Positions 7,703-17,300 of a DNA stretch of 54,896 nucleotides are shown here, piece after piece. The position numbers were made by a program, and so were the translations under genes. The stretch spans positions 1-54,896 of the forward strand of contig JAZQEH010000098.1 of assembly GCA_045538895.1 (NCBI GenBank), given 5' to 3'. The notes beneath the pieces were generated by a model. It was given only the letters and a program-made list of their open reading frames with translations. It was not told where the DNA came from and searched no databases. This DNA comes from UMGS902 sp045538895. GTDB taxonomy: Bacteria > Bacillota > Clostridia > Oscillospirales > CAG-272. How positions within the stretch are numbered: the first letter of the stretch is position 1; every line of letters begins with the position of its first letter.

Positions 7703-8571
7703 TATTGCTCAACCTCCTTCCGGCGTGTAAGATAAAGCTGAAGCAAGCCTACTGCCGCAACAGCGAGGAAGAAAATAACGGCTTTTGCCTGTCCTACGCC
7801 ACGTGTGTTCATGTTGCGGTAAAAGGTATTGTATATATTAAGTGCAAGCATTTCGGTCTGATACACCGTTTCTCCGGCTATCTGTACACCCGGTTCGCCT
7901 GCCGTGAGGGCAAGGTTCTGGTCAAAGAGCTTGAAACTGTTTGTAAGTGTCAAAAAGGTGCATATGGTGATGGAGGGCATCATCATGGGAAGTGTAACGC
8001 TGCGAAGTGTCTGCCACTTTGTAGCACCGTCAACCTTTGCAGCCTCGTAAAGATGATCGGGAATCGAATTAAGTCCCGATATATAAATTATCATCATATA
8101 TCCGATTTGCTGCCAGCAAAGCAGAATCACAAGTCCTAAAAAGCCGAGCTTTGAATCAAGCTTGATGTTGGTTCCGTAGTTCTGCAGTATTCCGTCAAAA
8201 ATCACCTGCCAGATATAACCGAGGATAACGCCGCCGATGAGGTTGGGCATGAAGAATACGGTTCTGAACACATTTGCACCGCGGATACCGCTTGTAAGGA
8301 TGTATGCAACGGCAAAGGCGATAAGGTTTATGGCAAGTACCGATACAAGCGTAAACAGAGCCGTGAACAAAAATGAATACAAAAAGCCGCGGTCGCCTAT
8401 AGCCGCCGAATAGTTGGAAAGCCCCACCCACTTTGCATCGCTTGTTGTGCGGAATGTGCAAAAGGAAAGGTATATTCCTCTGATAAAAGGGTATATAAAG
8501 CCGATACAAAAAGCTGCAAACGATGGCAGCACAAATAAAGGAAAATATTTTGCAAGTTGCCGTTTGTTCAT
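7702..8571 (-). CDS. maltodextrin-type ABC permease, MalF family
   Basis: A 289-residue permease with six predicted membrane helices and the EAA motif YEAAKVDGATKWQTLRSV followed by TLPMMMPS near residues 190-215. It is the partner of the MalG-like protein and overlaps its start codon by one base. It lies 58 nt downstream of the binding-protein gene, with a stem-loop in the gap. The N terminus (KYFPLFVLPSFAAFCIGFIYP) is typical of sugar permeases of the CUT1 class. Confidence 0.9.
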   Translation of the reverse strand: MNKRQLAKYFPLFVLPSFAAFCIGFIYPFIRGIYLSFCTFRTTSDAKWVGLSNYSAAIGDRGFLYSFLFTALFTLVSVLAINLIAFAVAYILTSGIRGANVFRTVFFMPNLIGGVILGYIWQVIFDGILQNYGTNIKLDSKLGFLGLVILLCWQQIGYMMIIYISGLNSIPDHLYEAAKVDGATKWQTLRSVTLPMMMPSITICTFLTLTNSFKLFDQNLALTAGEPGVQIAGETVYQTEMLALNIYNTFYRNMNTRGVGQAKAVIFFLAVAAVGLLQLYLTRRKEVEQ

Positions 8572-8585
8572 ATTCTACTCCTGAA

Positions 8586-8617
8586 AAAAATAAGAGACAT
8601 TTCTGCCTCTTATTTTT
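8586..8617 (-). terminator. intra-operon stem-loop after the binding-protein gene
   Basis: AAAAATAAGAG (8586-8596) pairs with CTCTTATTTTT (8607-8617). On the minus strand it follows the binding-protein stop and precedes the permease. Such hairpins often protect or partly terminate the message so that the binding protein is made in excess; that role is inferred. Confidence 0.65.
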
Positions 8618-8629
8618 AGCAAATTATTA

Positions 8630-9940
8630 TTATTTATTCGCTGCGGCATATTCCTTTTTCCAACCGTCGATAAATGCACTCTCAACACTCGACCACTCGC
8701 CCGTACCTGCGGCATATTGAGTCAGTGCCGTACCGACACCGTTTTTCCAGTTTTCTGACGGAATCGACGAGAAATTCCACGAAACGGGAATATTACCGGC
8801 TTCGATATAGCTGTTTGCAATGTCAACAAGCGGATTTGCTGCGGCTTTTGCGTTTTTAAAAGGTGCAACAAAGCCCATTTCGTCGGCAAGCGCAGTTGTA
8901 CCCTCATCACTTGTCACAACCCAGTAAAGGAAGTCGAGTGTTGCCTTGATATCAGTTTCACTCGCTTTTGCGTTCACGCACCAATAGTTTTCGGAGCCTG
9001 TGCAAAGTCCTTGGTTCTCCTCGCCCTCGACGCCTATATAAATAGGAAGCATACCGAATTCGCTGTCCTCAAGTCCTTCGCCGGTTGCATCTTTTTTGAG
9101 CGATTCATATGCCCATGTTCCATTCTGATAGAATACGGCTCTGCCAGTTTTGAATTCGCTTTCCGCATCGGCGGCAGTTTTGCTTGCAAGGGCAGTGGGT
9201 GAGCAGGTTGCGTTGTTTATATACATGTCCCAGACGGCTTTGTAGTTGTCAAGATATCTGCCCTCAATTGCATCTGTTTTTCCAATGTTCTTTGCCTGAT
9301 ATTCATAGTAGATAGGCATGTTTGCAAGGTGAGTCTTAAATCGCCAGTCGGACGTTGAATCCATGCCTGATGAAGTGAACGCACCGTCTACGCCGAGAGC
9401 CTCTTTGTTCGCCTGAATTTCGCTTGCAACGGTGTTTAGAGCCTCGAAGTTATTCAGCTCCTCGATGCTTTTTACCGTAGAAAAATCCGAACTGAAATAT
9501 TCGTTTAACAGCGTTTTGTTGTATATGATGCCGTAAGTTTCGATAACGTATGCAATGCCTAAGGTTTTCTCACCGTCGGTGAGTGCAAATTCAGGCGTTG
9601 TAAGTTCATTCAGAACCGCACTGCCGTTAAAATCGTAGCAATAATCCTTCCAGTTGGCAAGACCGACAGGGCCGTTCACCTGAAAAAGTGTGGGAGCATC
9701 TTTTTTGTCCATTTCGGAAGTCAGCGTTTGCTCATAGTTGCCTGCGGCAGCAGTAACAACCGTTACGGGTATGCCGGTTTCGTCTGTATAGGTAGCGGCA
9801 AGTGATTTCCATTGCTCGTCCTGCTCGGGCTTGAAATTCAGATAGTAAACCGAGGCGGTATCGTCTTTTTTTCCGCAGGAAACAAGCATGGGCAGTAGCA
9901 TGCAAAGTGCCAGAGTTAATGCAAAAAGTTTCTTAAACAT
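8630..9940 (-). CDS. sugar ABC transporter substrate-binding lipoprotein (MalE-like)
   Basis: A 436-residue family 1 extracellular solute-binding protein. The signal peptide ends in lipobox L-V-S-C (cysteine at about residue 22), followed by GKKDDTASVYYLNFKPEQDEQWKSLA, the usual first strand of these proteins. The C-terminal half has the usual FLYWVVTSDEGTTALADEMGFV region. It is the first gene of the operon ending with malQ. Its ATG at 9940 follows TAGGAGGAATAATTTAT. Upstream on the minus strand I see TATAAT (complement of 9977-9982) but no good -35, which fits an activated or repressed sugar promoter; no regulator gene lies next to it. Confidence 0.9.
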   Translation of the reverse strand: MFKKLFALTLALCMLLPMLVSCGKKDDTASVYYLNFKPEQDEQWKSLAATYTDETGIPVTVVTAAAGNYEQTLTSEMDKKDAPTLFQVNGPVGLANWKDYCYDFNGSAVLNELTTPEFALTDGEKTLGIAYVIETYGIIYNKTLLNEYFSSDFSTVKSIEELNNFEALNTVASEIQANKEALGVDGAFTSSGMDSTSDWRFKTHLANMPIYYEYQAKNIGKTDAIEGRYLDNYKAVWDMYINNATCSPTALASKTAADAESEFKTGRAVFYQNGTWAYESLKKDATGEGLEDSEFGMLPIYIGVEGEENQGLCTGSENYWCVNAKASETDIKATLDFLYWVVTSDEGTTALADEMGFVAPFKNAKAAANPLVDIANSYIEAGNIPVSWNFSSIPSENWKNGVGTALTQYAAGTGEWSSVESAFIDGWKKEYAAANK

Positions 9941-10105
9941 ATAAATTATTCCTCCTATAAATGCATTGGCAGTTTTATTATAACCACATATACACGTTTT
10001 AATCTATTGACAAACACCAATTTTCGTGGTAACATGGTTTTGAAAACAAGATGATGCGTTTTTGTGATTTTTAAAAGAAATTTTCATTATTTACTTTCTT
10101 ATTTG

Positions 10106-10134
10106 TTGACAATATGGTATAATCATTGTATAAT
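10106..10134 (+). promoter_or_regulatory. consensus promoter of the degV-fakA pair
   Basis: TTGACA (10106-10111), exactly 17 nt, TATAAT (10129-10134). A second weaker candidate lies upstream: TTGACA (10007-10012), 17 nt, TAACAT (10030-10035). Confidence 0.88.
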
Positions 10135-10144
10135 AAGTGCATCA

Positions 10145-10168
10145 AAGATGTTGACTGCTCAACATCTT
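10145..10168 (+). promoter_or_regulatory. perfect dyad at the transcription start
   Basis: AAGATGTTGA (10145-10154) is repeated as its exact complement at 10159-10168 with 4 nt between. It begins about 11 nt after the -10 box, where a repressor would block the promoter, and could also form a 5' hairpin in the mRNA. It does not match the FapR or FabT consensus as I remember them. Confidence 0.55.
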
Positions 10169-10202
10169 ACAATTTATGACAGTTTTCACAGGAGAAAATA
10201 AA

Positions 10203-11069
10203 ATGAACAACTTTGTTATTATCACCGACTCAGGGTGTGACCTTTCGCCTGAAATCCTCGCTGAATGGGGTGTACCTTGCGAATCGCTTACGTTCCGTTT
10301 TGACGGTAGCGATAAGGAATACGGCAACGGCGATATCAGTGCTGCCGATTTTTATGCAAAGATGCGTGAGGGAAGCTCTGCAAAAACTGCAGCGATAAAC
10401 TCCGAAACATTCAAGGCACTTTTTGAAAAGTCACTCGCTGAGGGAAAAGATGTGCTTTATCTCGGTTTTTCGTCCGGTCTCAGCACTACGTATAATTCCG
10501 GCAGAATGGCGGCGGCAGACCTTGCAGAAAAATATCCCGACCGCAAGATTGTAACAGTTGATACTCTTGCCGCAAGTGCCGGTCAGGGACTTTTAGTTTA
10601 CTTTGCACTTGAAAAGAAAAACGCAGGCGCTACTATTGACGAGGTAGCCGCATATATTGAAGAAATCAAGCTTAATCTTTGTCATTGGTTTACGGTTGAC
10701 GACCTTGTTTATCTTAAGCGTGGCGGCAGAGTAAGCCCCACGGTTGCCTTTGTAGGTAACATGCTCGGCATCAAGCCGGTGCTCCACGTTGACAACGATG
10801 GACACCTTATAAATGTAAGTAAGGTGAGAGGCAGAAAGGCTGCTCTTGCGGCACTTGCCGAAAGATACACCGCACTCGCAAAAGATCCCGTAAACGGCAC
10901 GGTGTTCATTTCTCACGGTGACTGCGAAAAAGATGCAAACGAGCTTGCTGATATGATTAATAAAAAGCACGGTGCCACAGTTAAGATTATCACCGACGTT
11001 GGTCCCGTAATCGGTTCACATTCGGGCCCCGGCACTCTCGCACTCTTCTTCATTGGTAAAGAAAGATAA
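10203..11069 (+). CDS. DegV family fatty-acid-binding protein (FakB-like)
   Basis: A 288-residue DegV protein. The N-terminal IITDSGCDLSPEILAEWGV, the SGLSTTYNSG loop (serine and threonine that hold the carboxylate in FakB structures), the segment VDTLAASAGQGLLV and the C-terminal ISHGDCEKDAN with GPVIGSHSGPGTLALFF are diagnostic. It presents a bound fatty acid to the FakA kinase encoded 18 nt downstream. The ATG at 10203 follows CAGGAGAAAATAAA; an ATG at 10176 is in frame but lacks a site. Acyl-phosphate made by the pair feeds phospholipid synthesis. Confidence 0.92.
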   Translation: MNNFVIITDSGCDLSPEILAEWGVPCESLTFRFDGSDKEYGNGDISAADFYAKMREGSSAKTAAINSETFKALFEKSLAEGKDVLYLGFSSGLSTTYNSGRMAAADLAEKYPDRKIVTVDTLAASAGQGLLVYFALEKKNAGATIDEVAAYIEEIKLNLCHWFTVDDLVYLKRGGRVSPTVAFVGNMLGIKPVLHVDNDGHLINVSKVRGRKAALAALAERYTALAKDPVNGTVFISHGDCEKDANELADMINKKHGATVKIITDVGPVIGSHSGPGTLALFFIGKER

Positions 11070-11087
11070 AAAGGATGCTTCATAATT

Positions 11088-12809
11088 ATGAAACAGTCAA
11101 AAAACTCTAAAAAGAAAAACTCAAAATCGCTTGCAACCGCCCTTATCACAACGGGTTCATCGCTTCTTGGCGGAGTTCTGCTTGCGAAAATGGCTATCGG
11201 CGGTGCAAAACAGCTCCGTTCGCATGCTGACGAGGTAAATAAGCTTAATGTATTTCCTGTTCCCGACGGAGATACCGGCGACAACATGCGTATGACCATC
11301 GAAAGCGGTATTTCCGCTATCGAGAACCTTGACACCGATGATATCGGAAAGGTTATGGATACCTTGTCGCACGGCATGCTTTTAGGTGCAAGAGGTAACT
11401 CCGGTGTAATTCTTTCACAGTTTTTTGCAGGTACTGCAAAGGGCTTTAAGGATGTCGCAGAGGCTACTCCCGAAACACTTGGAAAAGCACTTGAAATGGG
11501 TGTTGAGCAGGCGTACAGCTCGGTTATGACTCCTACAGAGGGTACGATTCTCACAGTTGCGAGAGAGGCAGTTGAGTATGCAGTTAAGCGCATCACTCCC
11601 GAGAGTACCATACGCACGTTTTTTGCCGACCTTGCAAAGGAGATGCACGATTCGCTTGAGCGTACACCCGAGCGTTTGCAGGCTCTCAAGGATGCAGGTG
11701 TTGTAGACAGTGGCGGAGCAGGTCTGTTTTACATAATAGATGGCTTCAACCGTGTGCTTAACGGTGAAGAGGTTGCAGACACCTCCTCTTATGTAGAAAC
11801 TAAGGCTCCAAAAACCGATGTAACAGCTTCCGGCTTTAATGCCGACAGCGTTATGACTTATGGATACTGCACAGAACTGCTTGTTCAGCTTCAGAACAGT
11901 AAATGTGACGTTGCAAATTTCGACGTAGAGCCTCTCAAGGAATTCCTTGCAACGCTCGGCGATTCAATCGTTGCCTTTAAGGTAGATACTATTGTAAAAC
12001 TCCACGTGCATACGCTCACTCCCGAAAAGGTGCTTGCACATTGCCGCACGTTCGGCGAATTTCTCACTGTTAAAATTGAGAACATGTCCGTTCAGCATAC
12101 TGAACTGAGTGAAAAAGAAGAAGTGTCCGAAACGCCCAAAGCACCTGCTAAGAAGTACGGTGTTGTAGCCGTAACAAACGGTCCCGGACTTGAAGAGCTT
12201 TTCAAGGAATTCGGCACAGATGAGATCGTTCAGGGCGGACAGACTCAGAACCCGTCTACAAATGACTTCATTGATGCTTTTTCAAAGGTTAACGCAGAGC
12301 ATATTTTTGCATTGCCCAACAATTCGAATATCCTGCTTGCGGCTCAACAGGCGGCAGAGCTTTATAAGGGTGCCAAGATTCACGTTATTCCGTCAAAGAA
12401 TATCGGAACAGGCTACGTAGCACTTTCCTCAATGAACTTTGATGCAGAGAGTCCCGAACAGATTATCAAAGAGGTTGAGGCGGCTATGGGACGTGTTACC
12501 GCAGGCTATGTTTCACCTGCGATCCGTGATGCGGATATGAACGGTGTACACGTTACAAACGGTGATACAATAGGAATTGTTAATAAAGAAATTGTGGTAT
12601 CACATGCCGACAGACTTATCGCCGCAACTTCACTTGCAGAAAAACTGCTTGACGGCAAGTTTATGCTTACCGTTTTCACAGGCAAGGATGCGGATACTGA
12701 TGAGCAGCAAAAGCTTCATGAAGAAATCACAAAGAAGAATCCCGATGCCGAGGTTTATTTTATCGACGGCGGTCAGGAAATCTACCCGTATATATTTGTT
12801 GCAGAATAA
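11088..12809 (+). CDS. fakA: fatty acid kinase catalytic subunit (DAK2/DhaL-like FakA)
   Basis: A 573-residue protein. The DhaL-type kinase domain carries NVFPVPDGDTGDNM (Asp residues bind Mg-ATP) at about 54-67 and GARGNSGVILSQF at about 103-115. A central region with VDSGGAGLFYIIDG and a C-terminal DegV-like domain (VAVTNGPGLEELF, ALPNNSNILLAAQQAAEL, VIPSKNIGTGYVAL) follow. Relative to familiar FakA proteins the first 35 residues (lysine/serine-rich, then a hydrophobic LLGGVLLAKMAIGG) form an extra N-terminal stretch. It is co-transcribed with the DegV protein at 10203 and followed by a terminator. It phosphorylates FakB-bound fatty acid in the cytoplasm. Confidence 0.9.
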   Translation: MKQSKNSKKKNSKSLATALITTGSSLLGGVLLAKMAIGGAKQLRSHADEVNKLNVFPVPDGDTGDNMRMTIESGISAIENLDTDDIGKVMDTLSHGMLLGARGNSGVILSQFFAGTAKGFKDVAEATPETLGKALEMGVEQAYSSVMTPTEGTILTVAREAVEYAVKRITPESTIRTFFADLAKEMHDSLERTPERLQALKDAGVVDSGGAGLFYIIDGFNRVLNGEEVADTSSYVETKAPKTDVTASGFNADSVMTYGYCTELLVQLQNSKCDVANFDVEPLKEFLATLGDSIVAFKVDTIVKLHVHTLTPEKVLAHCRTFGEFLTVKIENMSVQHTELSEKEEVSETPKAPAKKYGVVAVTNGPGLEELFKEFGTDEIVQGGQTQNPSTNDFIDAFSKVNAEHIFALPNNSNILLAAQQAAELYKGAKIHVIPSKNIGTGYVALSSMNFDAESPEQIIKEVEAAMGRVTAGYVSPAIRDADMNGVHVTNGDTIGIVNKEIVVSHADRLIAATSLAEKLLDGKFMLTVFTGKDADTDEQQKLHEEITKKNPDAEVYFIDGGQEIYPYIFVAE

Positions 12810-12843
12810 TCAAAAAGCCGATGCAAACGCATCGGCTTTTTGA
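12810..12843. terminator. bidirectional terminator
   Basis: TCAAAAAGCCGATGC (12810-12824) pairs with 12829-12843 around AAAC. It lies between the convergent fakA and M20 genes, with A and T runs suitable for both strands. Confidence 0.87.
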
Positions 12844-12847
12844 TTTT

Positions 12848-14188
12848 TCAAATATTTATCTTTATCTCGCTTTCATCATAGGTAACTGCATCCCACGTGT
12901 GTGAGAGCTTTGAAACCTCGTCAAGATAAGCTTTGATTGATGGGTACGGCGGATTTGTCTCGGCAATGACCTTCTTGGCAAATTCTGCGTTATTGCACAA
13001 AAGGTATACAACCCATGCTGCTTGAAGCTTTGCATTTGTAACGCATGCGGTATAGGCGTCCTCGACTACAAAACGGTTTGTGTGTCCGGGGATAGAACTG
13101 CAACCTACATAAGCGATTACGGATGGCATCACTGCAGAAATATCGCCCATATCCGTGCAGCCTGCCGACCAGGGGCGGTTATTTCGTATTTCGCTTTCTT
13201 CAAAAAGCATTTTGCCAACCTCGCAAAAGGCATGGCGAAGGTTTTCGTCCTCGATTCTCGGTGCCGCACCTATCTGGTCTTCAATTACAAGGCGACATCC
13301 CATTGCTGCGGCAGAGCCTGCGAATGCACGGTTGATTTTTTCATTTGCAAGCTTGATCTGCTTCATGTTTCCGCCACGTACAAAGCTTTCTACCACAACC
13401 TCGGCAGGGATAACGTTTACTGCATCACCGCCTTTTGTGATTATCGGATGAAAACGGAAACGGTTGTCACCGCTGAACTGCTCACGTACTGCGTTTGCAG
13501 TGGAGAGAGCAGTAGTCGCTGCATAAAGTGCATTAATGCCGCTTGAGGGGGAGGCACCGTGGCTTGCCTTGCCGATAAAGGTGTGCTTTTTGCAGATAAA
13601 TCCGTTGCCGCCCACTTCCATAGCAAGTCCGTGCGAGCCTGTATGCACCATCATGGCAATGTCAACACCGTCAAGAAATCCACGGTTCATAAATTCCTGC
13701 TTGCCGCCGATGTAACCGATTTTTCCTTGTCTGATTAAATCAAGTCGGTATGAAAGCTCAATGCCTTCCTCGGCGGGTACCAAAAACAAGCGGATTTTTC
13801 CGCAAAGTTTGTCAAGCACGCTGTCAGCCTTTAAAGCTCTTGCAAGACCGAGCATTGCGGCACATTGACAATGGTGTGCACATGCGTGAACCGCACCGGT
13901 TTCTTTGTCACATTCCGGATGGTCCGGGATGATAAGTGCATCCATTTCGGCAAAAATACCGATGCATGGGCCGTTTTTACCGGTATCAATATCAGCATAA
14001 AAACCGGGAATATCTCCCGCTTCATGCACTTCGTATCCAAGGGATACGAAGTGCTCTTTCATATAGCGATGAGTGTTCCATTCACGGTATCCGACCTCCG
14101 GATGCTCCCAGATATACCGTTCCGCACCGAGAATTTCTTCTTTGTTTTGCTCGATGGTGTCAAATAAAAGGTTATAAATTTTTTCCAT
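12848..14188 (-). CDS. M20 family amidohydrolase/peptidase
   Basis: A 446-residue M20-type metallohydrolase, closest in appearance to the amidohydrolase group (AbgB, aminoacylase, hippurate hydrolase). Visible family landmarks: YIWEHPEVGYREWNTHRYM near residue 25, IGIFAEMDAL, the metal-site segment HACAHHCQCAAMLG (the family norm is HACGHD), the dimerisation-domain KKHTFIGKASHGASPS and a late CTDMGDISAVMP. No signal peptide, so cytoplasmic. It starts 6 nt after the 46-residue peptide gene and so is the third gene of the giant-protein operon; its own ribosome site is weak, suggesting coupling. Substrate unknown; an N-acyl amino acid or small peptide is likely. Confidence 0.87.
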   Translation of the reverse strand: MEKIYNLLFDTIEQNKEEILGAERYIWEHPEVGYREWNTHRYMKEHFVSLGYEVHEAGDIPGFYADIDTGKNGPCIGIFAEMDALIIPDHPECDKETGAVHACAHHCQCAAMLGLARALKADSVLDKLCGKIRLFLVPAEEGIELSYRLDLIRQGKIGYIGGKQEFMNRGFLDGVDIAMMVHTGSHGLAMEVGGNGFICKKHTFIGKASHGASPSSGINALYAATTALSTANAVREQFSGDNRFRFHPIITKGGDAVNVIPAEVVVESFVRGGNMKQIKLANEKINRAFAGSAAAMGCRLVIEDQIGAAPRIEDENLRHAFCEVGKMLFEESEIRNNRPWSAGCTDMGDISAVMPSVIAYVGCSSIPGHTNRFVVEDAYTACVTNAKLQAAWVVYLLCNNAEFAKKVIAETNPPYPSIKAYLDEVSKLSHTWDAVTYDESEIKINI

Positions 14189-14194
14189 AGATGT

Positions 14195-14335
14195 TTATTC
14201 AAAAAGGTTAATTACCTGTGAGTCAAGTTCGCCAAGACTTGCTCCGCTCTTGACAAGCACTTCGGGAATGCTTGTCATAATAATATCGGTTGCATCAAAA
14301 GCAACTGCTTGAATAGACGGTTTTTCGTATTTCAT
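14195..14335 (-). CDS. 46-residue peptide, coupled to the giant protein gene
   Basis: The ATG shares its A with the stop codon of the giant gene (TAATG at 14337-14333). The frame runs 46 codons to TAA at 14195-14197, 6 nt before the M20 gene. The peptide begins MKYEKPSIQAVAFDATDIIM and ends LGELDSQVINLFE. It is acidic, has no signal peptide and no transmembrane helix. The opening K-Y-E-K-P, a hydrophobic stretch, then D-x-I-x-x-T-S resembles, from memory, many short uncharacterised Clostridia proteins; I know no function for them. The one-base overlap and intact frame are good evidence that it is translated. Gene callers with a length cut-off would miss it. Confidence 0.65.
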   Translation of the reverse strand: MKYEKPSIQAVAFDATDIIMTSIPEVLVKSGASLGELDSQVINLFE

Positions 14336-17300
14336 TATTTAAGTTCTCCTAACCATTTAAGGCTGTCATTTACGCAGAATGTGCATACGTTACCGCTTAC
14401 GGTTTCGCCGTTTATAACTGCATAAGGCATAGCGAGCACCTTACTTGCAAAATTATTTACGGGAATATTGGCAACAACAAGATTGATTTTGCCGTCATTG
14501 CTTTTAAGAAGCTGTATGTCGGTGCTTACAACGTTTGCTTTTTCTACCTTGCCTTCGTTGTAAATATAGAAGCCGAAGCTTTCAATGTTAAGTTCGTCGT
14601 AGTTTTCAATACAAGCATTGAATACAATAGTACCAACCTTGTTTTCGGAAACAGAACTTTCTGCATAGTAGCCTGCATCTGCTGAAACTGTGGTTTTAAG
14701 CTCATAGTCAACGTCGGCAATGCTTGTATAAACAACGCTGTCAGCTACAGTAACTCGTTTAGTGCCTGTAAATGTGATTGCATCGTACTCTACCGAGCCG
14801 CCGTTTATTGCATAGTATGAGCCTCCGTTTAAGGTAACGGATGAATCCTTTTCAAAGAGTCCGAGAGTATCTGCAATATAGTATTCAAAAATGGGATATC
14901 CGCTTTCAATATATGCATTAGCGTGTTCAGTGCCGATGTAGCGGAAATGCCATGCTTCGTTGATAAAGCCGGTTGCACTTCTGCAATATGCGTTGTCGGG
15001 ATAACGCAGGATAATACCGTGCTTTGCCGCATTTCCTTGGTTTACAAGCCAATCCCATTCTTCGGTTGTGCAGTAGTCATGGTTTGGCGAATCGCTGTTA
15101 ATCGTGTTGTCATACATATCAACGGCAATACCAAGGTGATGCTCGCTACGGCCCGGCTCGCCGCATGATTTTGTTACGTAGATATATGCTCGCTCATAGT
15201 CCCAGTCGGGGTGGTTAGCACGGGTATTTCCAAGGAAGTTTGCAAAAAAGTCATGCTTCCATTCATAGGTCTGGTATGCCGATGAAACTATGGGAAGCTG
15301 CATGCCTTTTTCTTCCATTTCAGCCCACAGTGCGTTAAATGCATCTGCAGCTTTGGCACGTGCTACCGTGTTGCCGATGTTGAGGGTACCCTCATCGGGG
15401 AGAGAAGTGTCATTGGTGTAGATAACATGGTTAAGCAGACGAAGCCATTCATCCTCGATTTCCACACCTTCAAAGTCGGTGTAACGGAAGTACTTGTAGC
15501 CGCCGACAATATTGAGCATATAGCCGTCAGCCTCATAGGTTTTGAGCATTTTACAGCCATCTCCCATGGTGAGAGGATTGTATCTTGCTGCGATTGTGTT
15601 AGCTGCACTTGCATCGGTTGTGTCAAAATTGATGTTATCAAAGGTGACAGGGCCGGAAAGTTTGTAGTCCATCAGACCGTTGAACACGAACTTTGCACCG
15701 CTTTCACGGTAGTCTGTGCCGCCGTATACCGAGGTTACGAGTATTGCTCCCGTATGCTTAGGCTCCTGGAAGAATGACGGGTCAGAGCCGTGCTTGTAAG
15801 AGAGGTTTGCTTCGATAGTATACTCTCCGGAAATGACGATAGTACCGCCGGTTACAGAGAGAGCTTTCATTGCATCCTCATAACTGCCGAGAGGATAAGC
15901 GGGATTTGTGCCATCGCCAAAGCCGCCGTTTGCAACAAAGAGTACGTTTTCGGCAACCTTTTCGGGTGCATTGCCGATAAGCTCGGTGTATCCGCATACA
16001 GAGCAGGTGTGAATCTGTCTGGACGTGTCAAACATGTTTTCATAAGCATCGCCGAAGACGTGCGAGCCGTTTATATCGCAAATCGACAGAATATTGTCAA
16101 CAAGGGCGAGAGAAGCAAGATGCAGTACACCGTCAGGCACTGTAGCAGGAGCGTAATAAAGGGTATCGGTTCCGTTTGCCATTGCATAAAGGCTGATACC
16201 GTCAAATTCATAAATTGTGCCTGTGGTGATTCCGGTAATATCAACTACGGTTTCACCGTACATGTAGTTGTCTTTTTGTAAACCGCCAAGATAGAGGGTT
16301 TCTACGATTGCACCGTCGGAGAGCTTGATATTTGCGTTGTTGGAGGTTGCACTGTTACCTGTTGCACCTGCGATGAGGTAGCGAACGTGTGCATCATTTT
16401 CAAGCGTGATGTTTGCAGTACCGCTTTGGTCGCGGTTGCCTACGTAGCGTGAGAATCCGAATACTCGGCTGAAGCTGCCGCTACGGAGTGTAATGCTTGT
16501 ATCCCCCGTGTAGTCAGCATCCTGCGGAATAGCGTTTACGTTGTAGCCGCCTACAAGATAAAGACCTGCTTCATCGTTTTGGGCGGGGTCGTAATTGATG
16601 GTAATACCCGTATCAAATACAACCGGATTATTCGCCGCAGAGATAAGACCGTTTGTTACAAAATCGAGAGTTATGTCGCGGAATACGGTTTTGCCGCCGA
16701 GAACAAATACCGAGGAAACGGGGTAGTAGAGGGAGGCACCTTCGGTGCGGTAGTCAACACCGCCGTATACCGAGGTGATGGTAACTGTGCCATAGTGTGC
16801 AGGTGCTGTGGTTTTCTGCATTGTGAGCTTGCCGCAAACAACTACCGTGCCGCCGTCTGCGAGCAGGCTTTCATAAGCATCTGCAAAGGTTGCAAGTGGG
16901 GAAGTGTCGGTCAGACCGTCACCCGTACCACCGTCTGAAATATAGATAACTGTGCCGTCATAGTTTTTGTTTTCGGCAAGTGCCACACTTGTTGCTCCGT
17001 CCGTAATAGTTACGGTGTAGCTTATACGCTGATAACTTTCGTCTTTGTACGTAAGTGAAATAGTTACTTCGTCAAGTACGCTTTCAAACTCAACGGTCAC
17101 AACTCTGTTTTCTTCGGTCATGGTGTAAGGAGCACTCTGACCGTTGATAAGCAAATGAGTCAGCTTGTCAGAGGAGGGGGCATCCTCGGGAAGAGTAAGC
17201 GTTGCAACAAGCTTCTGGTTTACGGTAGTAACAGTATCAAATACTTGTGCGTAGTTTGCGGGGAGAGAAGTGTCAACACTTAAAATGTTGAGAGTTTTGG

